24,984 nucleotides of DNA, taken from contig CAZBJB010000019.1 in the NCBI GenBank assembly GCA_964492105.1, positions 1-24,984 of the forward strand. The letters run 5' to 3'. Shown in pieces: positions 7,324 through 14,667 of the stretch (position 1 is its first letter; each line of letters starts with the position of its first letter). This stretch comes from JAUZQZ01 sp964492105 (GTDB lineage: Bacteria > Pseudomonadota > Zetaproteobacteria > Mariprofundales > Mariprofundaceae). Both the position numbers and the translations under genes were made by a program. A model generated the notes under the pieces. It did no database searches. It saw nothing but the letters and a program-made list of their open reading frames with translations, and was not told the DNA's origin.

Positions 7324-8631
7324 TCAACCCAGAGCTTTCAACAATCCAGCGGCTTTATGTTCAGTCTCCATCCATTCAAACAAGGGATCCGAATCCGCCA
7401 CAATACCGGCGCCGGCAGCCCAGTGGAGCACGTTGTCCGCATGCCAGAAACTGCGAATCAGGATATTCATATCGGATGAACCGTCCCATGCCACATATCC
7501 AATACCGCCCGTATATGGCCCGCGCGCCTGATCTTCAAGCTCATGAATAATTTCCATACAGCGCACCTTGGGGCAGCCAGTGATGGTTCCTCCCGGAAAC
7601 ATGGCCCGGAACACATCCAGGACATCCCTGCCCTCCACCAACTTTCCTCGCACATTGGAAACGATATGCTGCACGGTTGCATAGCGCTCCACGGCCATGC
7701 GTTCATTGACCTCGACACTGCCCGGCGTACATACACGCCCCAGATCATTACGTTCCAGATCCACCAGCATGATATGCTCGGCACGCTCCTTGACGGATAA
7801 AAGCATTTCCTCGCAAAGGCGTACATCCTGCTCTTTTGCTCCGCGCTTGCGCGTGCCGGCAATGGGCCGGGTATCCACCCATCCATCGGTGGAAATACGG
7901 AACAGGCGCTCCGGCGATGCCGAGAGAATATGTAACAAACCCTGATCGGATGCAATCCGGACAAAACATGAAAATGGTGCTGCATTGACCCGGCGTAGCC
8001 GACTATACAGCGCCAACAGCTGTTCCTGGCGAAACGACATCCTCCAGAATCGCGCGATATTGACCTGAAACACATCCCCGGCGGCAATATACGCCTTCAC
8101 CCGTCCCGCAGCTGACTGATACCTTTCACCCGGTTCGGGTACTATTTCGCCTGTAGAAGCAGGCATGCCGCAAACATGGGTGTCTTCCACAACCTGACCC
8201 AGCATAGCTTCCAGTGTTTCCAGTCCGGCATCACTGATCGCGGCAAGATAAACGCGTGCGGAATCGGGATCAAAGCATAGGGATGCATCGGGATACAATG
8301 TCCACAGAACCGTACAGGGGGGGTCGGATCTGGGTGCGGGTAAATGCTCAATCAAGCCCCCCGCCTCGTAAGACGCATACATCAGGCAACGAACCGTCGG
8401 GGAATTATTACTGTTGTCCATCAGCCGCCCTTTCCACGCATGAAAGAAAGCGTCTGTATCCCCGTCCGCTACACTATCCAGCGAGCGTCGGATGCCACTA
8501 CGGGATGTTAGAAATTGCCGACCATACCCCGAAGAATCTTCGAGCAAAGCTGAGAAATACTCGGGAAAACATGAAAAAAGGCCGTACGCGGAACACGCAC
8601 GGCCTTGCATGGAAACAGTGCGGAAATACAC
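7324..8631 (-). CDS. pabB: Chorismate-utilising enzyme, probably aminodeoxychorismate synthase component I
   Basis: Converts chorismate plus ammonia to aminodeoxychorismate (folate precursor) or, if TrpE, to anthranilate. The 435-residue length and the position after fabF favour PabB. Chorismate-binding features are PIAGTRKRG (256-264), KERAEHIMLVDLERNDLG (281-298), H322 in VQHIVSNV, and FPGGTITGCPK (345-355). The motif is PIAGT as in TrpE, not the PIKGT with the nucleophilic lysine of E. coli PabB, so the assignment is not certain. The start is a GTG at 8631 preceded by AGGTGA six bases away; later in-frame starts would lie inside or beyond a terminator-like hairpin (8578-8606). No pabA/trpG glutaminase or pabC is present here. 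Confidence 0.8.
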   Translation of the reverse strand: MYFRTVSMQGRACSAYGLFSCFPEYFSALLEDSSGYGRQFLTSRSGIRRSLDSVADGDTDAFFHAWKGRLMDNSNNSPTVRCLMYASYEAGGLIEHLPAPRSDPPCTVLWTLYPDASLCFDPDSARVYLAAISDAGLETLEAMLGQVVEDTHVCGMPASTGEIVPEPGERYQSAAGRVKAYIAAGDVFQVNIARFWRMSFRQEQLLALYSRLRRVNAAPFSCFVRIASDQGLLHILSASPERLFRISTDGWVDTRPIAGTRKRGAKEQDVRLCEEMLLSVKERAEHIMLVDLERNDLGRVCTPGSVEVNERMAVERYATVQHIVSNVRGKLVEGRDVLDVFRAMFPGGTITGCPKVRCMEIIHELEDQARGPYTGGIGYVAWDGSSDMNILIRSFWHADNVLHWAAGAGIVADSDPLFEWMETEHKAAGLLKALG

Positions 8632-8671
8632 TGCAAATCACCTACCCCGTCTTTCGTTCCATAGCCTCTCC
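8574..8671 (-). promoter_or_regulatory. Possible attenuator-like region at the start of pabB
   Basis: Reading along the minus strand: GGAGAGG (8671-8665), a six-codon mini-ORF MERKTG with stop (8662-8642), the pabB ribosome site AGGTGA (8643-8638), the GTG start (8631), then inside codons 8-20 a stem AAGGCCGT/ACGGCCTT (8606-8599 and 8585-8578) followed directly by a run of six T. The hairpin has the form of an intrinsic terminator yet is in frame within the gene. It could abort untranslated messages or regulate pabB and the downstream metal exporter. The mini-ORF may be chance. Confidence 0.45.
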
Positions 8672-8793
8672 GCGTGCGTGCCCGTGCGGGCAAAAACAAC
8701 ACGCAGACAAATGGATACGTACAGGATACGTACAAACCAGGGCGACATATCCGCTGTTGTGCTCGAACCCTCGCCATATCCCATCCGCGGTAT

Positions 8794-10038
8794 TTACGTA
8801 AACTTACGAAATGCCACCGATGCATTGGTACCGCCGAATCCGAATGAATTGGAAACAGCCACATCAATATCGGCGTCACGCGCTTCATTTGCCACATAAT
8901 CGAGATCACAACCTTCACCCGCTTCATCCAGATTGATGGTGGGCGGAACCACACTGTGATGAATCGCAAGCACCGTGAACCCCGCTTCAATACCACCCGC
9001 GGCACCAAGCAGATGTCCGGTCATCGACTTGGTGGATGACACCATTAGCCTCCCCGCATGAGCGCCAAACACCGATTTAATCCCTTCCGTTTCCGCCAGA
9101 TCGCCGACCTGCGTAGACGTGCCATGGGCATTGATGTAATCCACATCTTCAGGATTCAGCCCCGCACCGTCCAGCATCTGCTTCATACAACGGGCGCCAC
9201 CTTCACCACCCGGAGCCGGAGCCGTAATATGATAGGCATCGCCGGACATGCCGTACCCCGCAGCTTCGGCCAGAATGTTCGCACCACGCGCCCTGGCCAA
9301 GTCCAGCGATTCCAGCACCAGCACACCGGCGCCTTCGCCCATGACAAAACCGTCACGATTCCTGTCCCATGGCCGCGAAGCCTTCTCCGGTTCCTCATTG
9401 CGCGTTGAAAGCGCGCGTGATGCGGCAAAACCGCCCACGCCCAACTCACAAATACACGCTTCCGAACCGCCGGCAATCATGGCATCGGCTCCGCCTCGAG
9501 CAATGATATCAAATGCATCGCCAATGGCATGCGTGCCTGTAGCGCAGGCTGTCACCGTCGCTAAATTCGGCCCTCTGGCGCCGGTCAGCATGGACACCCA
9601 CCCTGATGTCATATTGATGATGGTTTGAGCGATAAAGAACGGCGAAATCTTGCGCACACCCCCCGCCTCATAAGCGCGCATGGTCTTTTCAATGCTCGGA
9701 AGACCGCCCATTCCCGCTCCAATGATGACCCCCACACGGTTCTCGTTGGCTCCATTGATGTCCAGACCCGAATGTTCCATAGCCATATGAGCCGCGGCAA
9801 CACCATACCGGATAAAGGTATCCATCTTGCGGGCATCCTTGCGATTAACATACTGACTTATGTCAAAATCGGGAACCTCGCCCGCGATGGTACACGCCAT
9901 ACCCGTCGCTTCGGCATCAAACCGGGTAATACGGCGAATACCCGGTTTACCGGCAATCAGATTATTCCATGTAGTTTCCATGCTGACGCCGAGCGGGGTA
10001 ACCATCCCGATACCAGTGACGACAACGCGCCGCGACAT
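8794..10038 (-). CDS. fabF: 3-oxoacyl-ACP synthase II (KAS II)
   Basis: Condenses acyl-ACP with malonyl-ACP in the elongation cycle of type II fatty acid synthesis. The 414-residue length is normal. The thiolase-fold catalytic triad is complete: C165 (TVTACATGTHA), H305 (NAHGTSTQVGD) and H342 (STKSMTGHLLGAAGG), with K337 nearby. The C-terminal NSFGFGGTNASV glycine-rich motif is present. It begins six bases after the acpP stop, the classic acpP-fabF pairing, and its ATG has no strong ribosome site of its own, so translational coupling is likely. FabF with a Cys-His-His triad is clearly distinguished from the separate FabH in this cluster. Confidence 0.97.
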   Translation of the reverse strand: MSRRVVVTGIGMVTPLGVSMETTWNNLIAGKPGIRRITRFDAEATGMACTIAGEVPDFDISQYVNRKDARKMDTFIRYGVAAAHMAMEHSGLDINGANENRVGVIIGAGMGGLPSIEKTMRAYEAGGVRKISPFFIAQTIINMTSGWVSMLTGARGPNLATVTACATGTHAIGDAFDIIARGGADAMIAGGSEACICELGVGGFAASRALSTRNEEPEKASRPWDRNRDGFVMGEGAGVLVLESLDLARARGANILAEAAGYGMSGDAYHITAPAPGGEGGARCMKQMLDGAGLNPEDVDYINAHGTSTQVGDLAETEGIKSVFGAHAGRLMVSSTKSMTGHLLGAAGGIEAGFTVLAIHHSVVPPTINLDEAGEGCDLDYVANEARDADIDVAVSNSFGFGGTNASVAFRKFT

Positions 10039-10044
10039 AAAGAT

Positions 10045-10284
10045 TTACTCGGCTTTAGCCGCAATATAATCAATGGCATTTTGTACGCTCTGAATCTTCT
10101 CGGCATCTTCATCCGGAATTTCAATACCAAACTCTTCTTCAAAAGCCATGACCAACTCCACTGTATCCAGCGAATCGGCACCCAGATCATCCACAAAAGA
10201 TGAATCAGAGTTGATTTCGCTCTCATCAACATTGAGTTGATCAGCAACGATTTTAATAACTTTTGCTTCAATTTCTGCAGACAT
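10045..10284 (-). CDS. acpP: Acyl carrier protein
   Basis: Small acidic carrier of fatty-acyl intermediates. The 79 residues contain the invariant GADSLD motif, with Ser38 the phosphopantetheine attachment site, and the acidic helix II (DTVELVMAFEEEFGIEIPDE) that docks onto partner enzymes. The start is preceded by GGGAGA about five bases upstream. It sits in the standard order fabG-acpP-fabF. A 157-base gap separates it from fabG, long enough for its own promoter or an RNA processing site. Confidence 0.98.
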   Translation of the reverse strand: MSAEIEAKVIKIVADQLNVDESEINSDSSFVDDLGADSLDTVELVMAFEEEFGIEIPDEDAEKIQSVQNAIDYIAAKAE

Positions 10285-10304
10285 TTAAGTTCTCCCATCT
10301 CGGA

Positions 10305-10356
10305 TTTATACGGCTTCTATCACAGCATTGCCTCTTGCACAAGCCGCTTTTGCAAG
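10305..10356 (-). promoter_or_regulatory. acpP leader: hairpin and possible -10 box
   Basis: Within the 157-base fabG-acpP gap, CTTGCACAAG (10334-10343) and CTTTTGCAAG (10347-10356) form a ten-pair stem with one mismatch and a three-base loop. No U tract follows on the minus strand, so it is not an intrinsic terminator. TATAAA (minus strand, 10310-10305) could be a -10 box for a separate acpP transcript, but no good -35 was found. acpP is commonly transcribed in excess of its neighbours, which would fit an extra promoter or a stabilising hairpin. Confidence 0.3.
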
Positions 10357-10441
10357 GGGTGCGTTCAAGCCAGCCTGCTGTTGATGCCGTTCCCTTCCGC
10401 AACAGCAAACTTACACAGGATGGCTTCGTGGACAGTCATCA

Positions 10442-11182
10442 TCACATATACATACCACCATTCACATGAAGGATCTGACCCGTGATATATGCCGCCTTTT
10501 CACTGGCGAGGAAAGCCACTGCGTGGGCAATATCATCCGGCTCTCCAAGCCTTCCCAATGGCACCTGCCCCTCTAATGCATGGCGCGCATCATCTCCCAG
10601 TTCGGCAGTCATGTCCGTAACAATAAAACCTGGCGCAACGGCATTGACCGTAATACCACGCGATCCCACTTCGCGTGCCAGTGAACGGGTCATGGCATCA
10701 ATCCCGCCCTTGCTGGCACAATAATTCACCTGACCGGGATTACCCATGGAAGCGACAACCGACGAAATGTTGATGATGCGCCCAAAGCGTGCTTTCATCA
10801 TGGTCTTAAGCGCCGCCTGTGAGGCATAAAATACCGAGGAAAGATTGGTGTTCAATACCTGTTGCCATTGCTCCGGCTTCATGCGCACGGCAATATTGTC
10901 GCGTGTAATTCCCACATTATTCACCAACGCATCCAGCCGTCCGAAATCCTTCGCGGCGTGTGTAATGAAGTGCTGGATCGATTCCCTGTCACATACATCC
11001 ACAACGCTTGCCGTTACTTCGATGCCATACATGGCATGCATTTCATGCGCGGCCCGTTTGATGGTGTCTTCGTGCATACCACAAATGGCCAGATGGTATC
11101 CTGAGGCGGCCAGTTCACTGGCAATCGCATACCCGATACCCCGGCTGGCGCCGGTCACCACCGCAACACGGGCATCACCCAT
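10442..11182 (-). CDS. fabG: 3-oxoacyl-ACP reductase
   Basis: NADPH-dependent reduction of 3-oxoacyl-ACP in fatty acid elongation. It is a 246-residue short-chain dehydrogenase: TGASRGIG cofactor loop (10-17), NNVG (88-91), and catalytic S141, Y154 and K158 in ISSVVASMGNPGQVNYCASK, with the PGFIVTDMT loop after them. The open frame extends upstream to 11311, but that part lies inside fabD. The ATG at 11182 gives the family N-terminus (MGDARVAVVTGASRG) and has GGGAGG six bases upstream. It overlaps the fabD stop by eight bases, so the two genes are translationally coupled. Confidence 0.97.
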   Translation of the reverse strand: MGDARVAVVTGASRGIGYAIASELAASGYHLAICGMHEDTIKRAAHEMHAMYGIEVTASVVDVCDRESIQHFITHAAKDFGRLDALVNNVGITRDNIAVRMKPEQWQQVLNTNLSSVFYASQAALKTMMKARFGRIINISSVVASMGNPGQVNYCASKGGIDAMTRSLAREVGSRGITVNAVAPGFIVTDMTAELGDDARHALEGQVPLGRLGEPDDIAHAVAFLASEKAAYITGQILHVNGGMYM

Positions 11183-12137
11183 TTCCGCCTCCCTTCGTCT
11201 CTTTGATGGCGGATGCCAGATGATCGGGCATGTCCACTGCGTAAACCGTAAAATGCCGGTCAATACGGCGAACAATGCCCGACAATACTCTGCCCGGGCC
11301 AATCTCCACACCGTGACATATACCCATCCGGATCATACGACGGATTATTTCCGTCCAGCGCACGGGCGAGACCAGTTGCCGCACCAGGGCAGCTTTTATT
11401 TCAGTCGGGTTCTCAAGCGGGGCAGCCAGTGCATTGCTCCATACGGGAATTCCTGGCACACTGATGTTGACATCCCTCAGGCGTTCGTTGATTGCATCAG
11501 CCGCAGGCTGCATCAACGGCGTATGCGAAGGCGTGCTTACCGGCAAAACGAGCATACGGCGCGCACCCGCGGCCCTCGCCCGTTCCATCATCCGGTTGAC
11601 GGCTTCCGCGTGGCCGGCCACTACGATCTGCCCCGGACAATTGTAATTGGCGGGCCACACTTTTTCAGTATCCGTAGACACCTCATGACACAAACGCCGC
11701 GCCTGCTCATCATCAAGCCCCATGATCGCGGCCATACGTCCCTTGCCCTGCGGAACAGCCCTGATCATCACCTTGCCACGAAACGCGACCAGCGCAAGCG
11801 CATCGGGGAAAGACAGGCTCCCGGCAGCCACCAATGCTGAATATTCGCCCAAACTATGCCCCGCTACGTGGCTGGCCTGCATACCGCCCCGCTGCATCCA
11901 CAAGCGGAACAGGGCAGTGGACGCTGTAAGCAATGCGGGCTGGGTGTATTCGGTCTGATTCAGTTTTCCATCCGGATTATCACGGGTCAGTTCACGCATA
12001 TCATACGCAAGCACATCCGAAGCTTCCGTATACGTATCAGCAACGACCTGCTCCGTATCGAAAAATTCGCGGATCATGCCCTGACGTTGTGAACCCTGGC
12101 CAGGGAACAGCAACGCAAGTTTTGAACTCAAGGGCAA
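11175..12137 (-). CDS. fabD: Malonyl-CoA:ACP transacylase
   Basis: Transfers malonyl from CoA to ACP to supply the elongation cycle. The 320 residues contain FPGQGSQ (11-17), the serine nucleophile S95 in GHSLGEYSAL, R120 (AFRGKVM) for the malonyl carboxylate, and H205 in PSHTPLM. The predicted start is TTG at 12137, overlapping the fabH stop by ten bases; another TTG at 12131 is possible. Neither has a good ribosome site, consistent with coupling to fabH translation. The length is slightly above the 305-315 usual for the family. Confidence 0.96.
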   Translation of the reverse strand: MPLSSKLALLFPGQGSQRQGMIREFFDTEQVVADTYTEASDVLAYDMRELTRDNPDGKLNQTEYTQPALLTASTALFRLWMQRGGMQASHVAGHSLGEYSALVAAGSLSFPDALALVAFRGKVMIRAVPQGKGRMAAIMGLDDEQARRLCHEVSTDTEKVWPANYNCPGQIVVAGHAEAVNRMMERARAAGARRMLVLPVSTPSHTPLMQPAADAINERLRDVNISVPGIPVWSNALAAPLENPTEIKAALVRQLVSPVRWTEIIRRMIRMGICHGVEIGPGRVLSGIVRRIDRHFTVYAVDMPDHLASAIKETKGGGNG

Positions 12138-13144
12138 GTCCAGCGCAGCAGATTGGCACCCCAGACAAATCCCGCGCCAAATGCCTCCAGCAGAATGAGT
12201 TGGCCTTTCTTGATCCTGCCGCTACGATAATAGTCGTTCAACGCTAAAGGAATACTGGCCGATGAGGTGTTGGCATGGGTGTCCACCGTAATGGCAATAC
12301 GTTCGATGCCCATCTTCAATTTCTTCGCCGTAGCATGGATGATGCGAATATTGGCCTGATGAGGAACCAGCCAATCCAGTTCGGACACCTCGGTTTGACA
12401 GTGTTCCAATACCTGCCCAACCACCTCGCCCAGTTTGCTGACGGCAATGCGAAACACCTCGTTGCCACGCATTTCGACAGCCGCGACGCCAGCCACATCA
12501 ACACACATATCCGGCGTGTCGGGACTGGCGCCATGATGCGGATGTCTGGCCATCAGCAGTGGTCTGTACGAACCATCGGCATTCAGAACGGATCCCATCA
12601 TGCCTCCTTCCTCATCCACACGTTCAAGCACGACGGCACCCGCGCCGTCGCCAAACAGCACACATGTGGATCGATCCTTCCAGTTCAGAATTCGGGACAT
12701 GGATTCCGCACCGATCAACAGCACCCGGCGAAACATACCCGCTTCCATCATACCCGTAATGTGTGCCAGACCATAAACAAAACCGGAACACACAGCCTGA
12801 ATATCCCACACGGGAAACCCGGCAGCACCCAATTTGGACTGCACAATGGCGGCTGTGGAGGGAAAAATCATATCCGGCGTCGTGGTAGACACCACCAACG
12901 CATCCAGATCAGAGGCTTTTACCCCTGCGCCATCAAGCGCCTGCATGGCCGCTTTAACAGCGATATCCGACGTATGCTGATTCTCATCGATAATGTGCCG
13001 TTCCCGTATACCCGTGCGCTCTACGATCCACTCATCCGTCGTGTCCACGATTGATTCCAGTTCGGCGTTCGTCAGGATGCGCTCGGGAAGATAACCGCCA
13101 ACGCCGGTTATATGCACATGCCGCATCTTCAGACTTTCGTCCAT
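12128..13144 (-). CDS. fabH: 3-oxoacyl-ACP synthase III (KAS III)
   Basis: Starts fatty acid synthesis by condensing acetyl-CoA with malonyl-ACP. The catalytic triad is C119 (QAVCSGFVYGL), H262 (PHQANIRI) and N292 (THANTSSASIP); the DTTDEWI and RTGIRER motifs near residues 34-48 are intact. With the ATG at 13144 it has 338 residues and overlaps plsX by 16 bases. The ATG at 13126 (MRHVHITG) gives 332 residues, closer to most homologues, and sits two bases after the plsX stop; either start implies coupling. The order plsX-fabH-fabD-fabG is the common proteobacterial one. Confidence 0.96.
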   Translation of the reverse strand: MDESLKMRHVHITGVGGYLPERILTNAELESIVDTTDEWIVERTGIRERHIIDENQHTSDIAVKAAMQALDGAGVKASDLDALVVSTTTPDMIFPSTAAIVQSKLGAAGFPVWDIQAVCSGFVYGLAHITGMMEAGMFRRVLLIGAESMSRILNWKDRSTCVLFGDGAGAVVLERVDEEGGMMGSVLNADGSYRPLLMARHPHHGASPDTPDMCVDVAGVAAVEMRGNEVFRIAVSKLGEVVGQVLEHCQTEVSELDWLVPHQANIRIIHATAKKLKMGIERIAITVDTHANTSSASIPLALNDYYRSGRIKKGQLILLEAFGAGFVWGANLLRWTCP

Positions 13145-14148
13145 TCATTCATGGCTTCAACAATATGCACCCCTAGTTTTGAATCAACCTCCCGTTGGGC
13201 AACCATCATCGCACGTGTGAATGCATGCATACTGGCACCCCCGTGGCTCTTGACCACAATACCGTTCAATCCAAGCAGTGGCGCACCATTGTATTCAGCG
13301 GGATCAATTCGGGATTTAAGGCGGTGCATCATCCTCCTGGCCAGCAGCATGCCAACCTTGGCGCTCAGGCTTCTCCTGATCTTGCGGCGCAAGCTGTGCA
13401 TAATGAAGTGTGCAACCCCTTCCATGGTTTTGAGTGCCACGTTACCTACAAACCCGTCGCAAACCACAACATCCACGGTATCAAAAAAGATATCCGTACC
13501 TTCCACGTTACCCACGAAATTTAAATTCATTGCCCTGAGCTCCGCCGCCGCGACCTTCACAACATCCGTTCCCTTGGTGTCTTCGGAACCAATATTGAGC
13601 AAACCGACACGGGGTGAATCGATACCTTCTGCGGCTTGCATGTAGCAGGAACCCATGACGGCGAATTGTACCAGATGCTCGGATGAACTATCCACGTTAG
13701 CGCCCGAATCCAACAGCAATGTCTGGCCATCAATGGCCGGAATCATGGAGGCAATCGCCGGTCGATCTACGCCGGGGAGTGTTTTCAGAACAAATCTGGA
13801 TATCGCCATCAGCGCACCGGTATTGCCCGCGCTGACCAGTGCATCCCAATGACCATCGCGCACCTGGCGAGACCCGACATGAATGGACGAGTCTTTCTTG
13901 CGCCGTAACGCCATGGCCGGAGATTCGCACATATCAATGGTCTGCATTGCCGGAACGACCTCTACCCGGTCAGCAATGCGCGCGGCATCCAATGCCGGAA
14001 TGATGACTGCGGGCTGTCCAACAATGCCGAATTGAACATGGCCTAATTCGCCGGAACCTTCCCCGCCGGACAGAATTTCCCGGAGTGATTCGATAATAAT
14101 CTGCGGAGCGTGGTCTCCACCGTGTCCATCAACAAGAATGCGGGACAA
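13129..14148 (-). CDS. plsX: Phosphate acyltransferase PlsX
   Basis: Converts acyl-ACP to acyl-phosphate, the donor for PlsY in phospholipid synthesis; a peripheral membrane enzyme. The 339 residues contain the N-terminal DGHGGDHAP, SAGNTGALMA (about 106-115), the GNVALKTMEG region and the C-terminal NGAPLLGLNGIVVKSHG. The start is TTG at 14148, five bases after the rpmF stop, with GAGGT in the end of rpmF as a possible ribosome site. It links fatty-acid synthesis to membrane synthesis in this cluster. Confidence 0.96.
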   Translation of the reverse strand: MSRILVDGHGGDHAPQIIIESLREILSGGEGSGELGHVQFGIVGQPAVIIPALDAARIADRVEVVPAMQTIDMCESPAMALRRKKDSSIHVGSRQVRDGHWDALVSAGNTGALMAISRFVLKTLPGVDRPAIASMIPAIDGQTLLLDSGANVDSSSEHLVQFAVMGSCYMQAAEGIDSPRVGLLNIGSEDTKGTDVVKVAAAELRAMNLNFVGNVEGTDIFFDTVDVVVCDGFVGNVALKTMEGVAHFIMHSLRRKIRRSLSAKVGMLLARRMMHRLKSRIDPAEYNGAPLLGLNGIVVKSHGGASMHAFTRAMMVAQREVDSKLGVHIVEAMNEWTKV

Positions 14149-14153
14149 GAACG

Positions 14154-14336
14154 TCAGACCTCATCGATTGCGATCACCTCGCGGCCCTTGTAGTGACCGC
14201 AATGCGGACAGACATGATGTGGACGAATCGTCTCACCGCAATTCTGGCATTCGCTCATCGCGGCTGTACTCACACGGTCATGCGCACGGCGCATATTTCG
14301 TTTTGAAGTACTCGTTTTTCTTTTTGGAACTGCCAT
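14154..14336 (-). CDS. rpmF: Large ribosomal subunit protein bL32 (zinc-binding form)
   Basis: A 60-residue basic ribosomal protein starting MAVPKRKTSTSKRN. It keeps four cysteines, C30 and C33 (CQNC) and C43 and C46 (CPHC), so it is the zinc-ribbon C+ form. AGGAGAT lies six bases before the ATG. It is the first gene of the fatty-acid cluster in this window. The usual upstream neighbour yceD (DUF177) is absent, replaced by an intergenic repeat, so the cluster's promoter should lie between about 14337 and the repeat. Confidence 0.97.
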   Translation of the reverse strand: MAVPKRKTSTSKRNMRRAHDRVSTAAMSECQNCGETIRPHHVCPHCGHYKGREVIAIDEV

Positions 14337-14359
14337 TTCAATCTCCTGTTACAACTCAG

Positions 14360-14605
14360 CCGGACTATTCATACCCAGATCCTGCAAGTGCTCGCACCCA
14401 CATAGCGCAACCCCTTGCAGGATCTGGGTCATAAATTGCCGCGATGATCGTGCCGAACCCCTGTTCGCAGCGGATTCCTGCGAAGAAGACCGTCGTGGCG
14501 CTTATGGACGCCTGAGCAGGGATTCGTTGCGAACAAAGGGTTGCGGCATTATGGTGATGCGACAGCCACGGTCAAGTCATAGACATGAACCCGGAATAGT
14601 CCGGG
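14360..14605 (+). repeat. Structured intergenic repeat, copy B
   Basis: This region separates the divergent rpmF and fadE genes (14337-14667). The copy is bounded by CCGGACTATTCATA (14360-14373) and the inverted GGAATAGTCCGGG (14593-14605). Inside are a perfect 16-pair stem ACCCAGATCCTGCAAG/CTTGCAGGATCTGGGT (14373-14388, 14414-14429), the shared GCCGCGATGATCG block, and hairpin 2 (arms about 14460-14480 and 14517-14540). Hairpin 1 of copy A is replaced by the 16-pair stem. The right end also forms a ten-pair hairpin, TGAACCCGGA-ATAG-TCCGGGTTCA (14586-14609). No ORF in it is credible. Confidence 0.75.
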
Positions 14606-14667
14606 TTCATTTGTAAATCCAACCTGTTTTTAACGAGCCGTGGGAAAAACCGCACAAGGAGAGATTT

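Noticed and set aside
8256..8801. 181-residue plus-strand open frame across the pabB start
   Set aside because: No ribosome site, no family features, and it crosses the pabB 5' end and the fabF-pabB gap.
10845..11840. 331-residue plus-strand open frame opposite fabG/fabD
   Set aside because: It is antisense to two genes with complete catalytic motifs; the translation is low-complexity, rich in His/Arg/Ser, and has no ribosome site.
12275..13054. 259-residue plus-strand open frame opposite fabH
   Set aside because: Shadow of fabH; His/Asn-rich translation without recognisable motifs.
14360..14605. Repeat copy B as a CRISPR or tRNA locus
   Set aside because: There are no regularly spaced short repeats and no cloverleaf; the stems pair in nested, transposon-like fashion.
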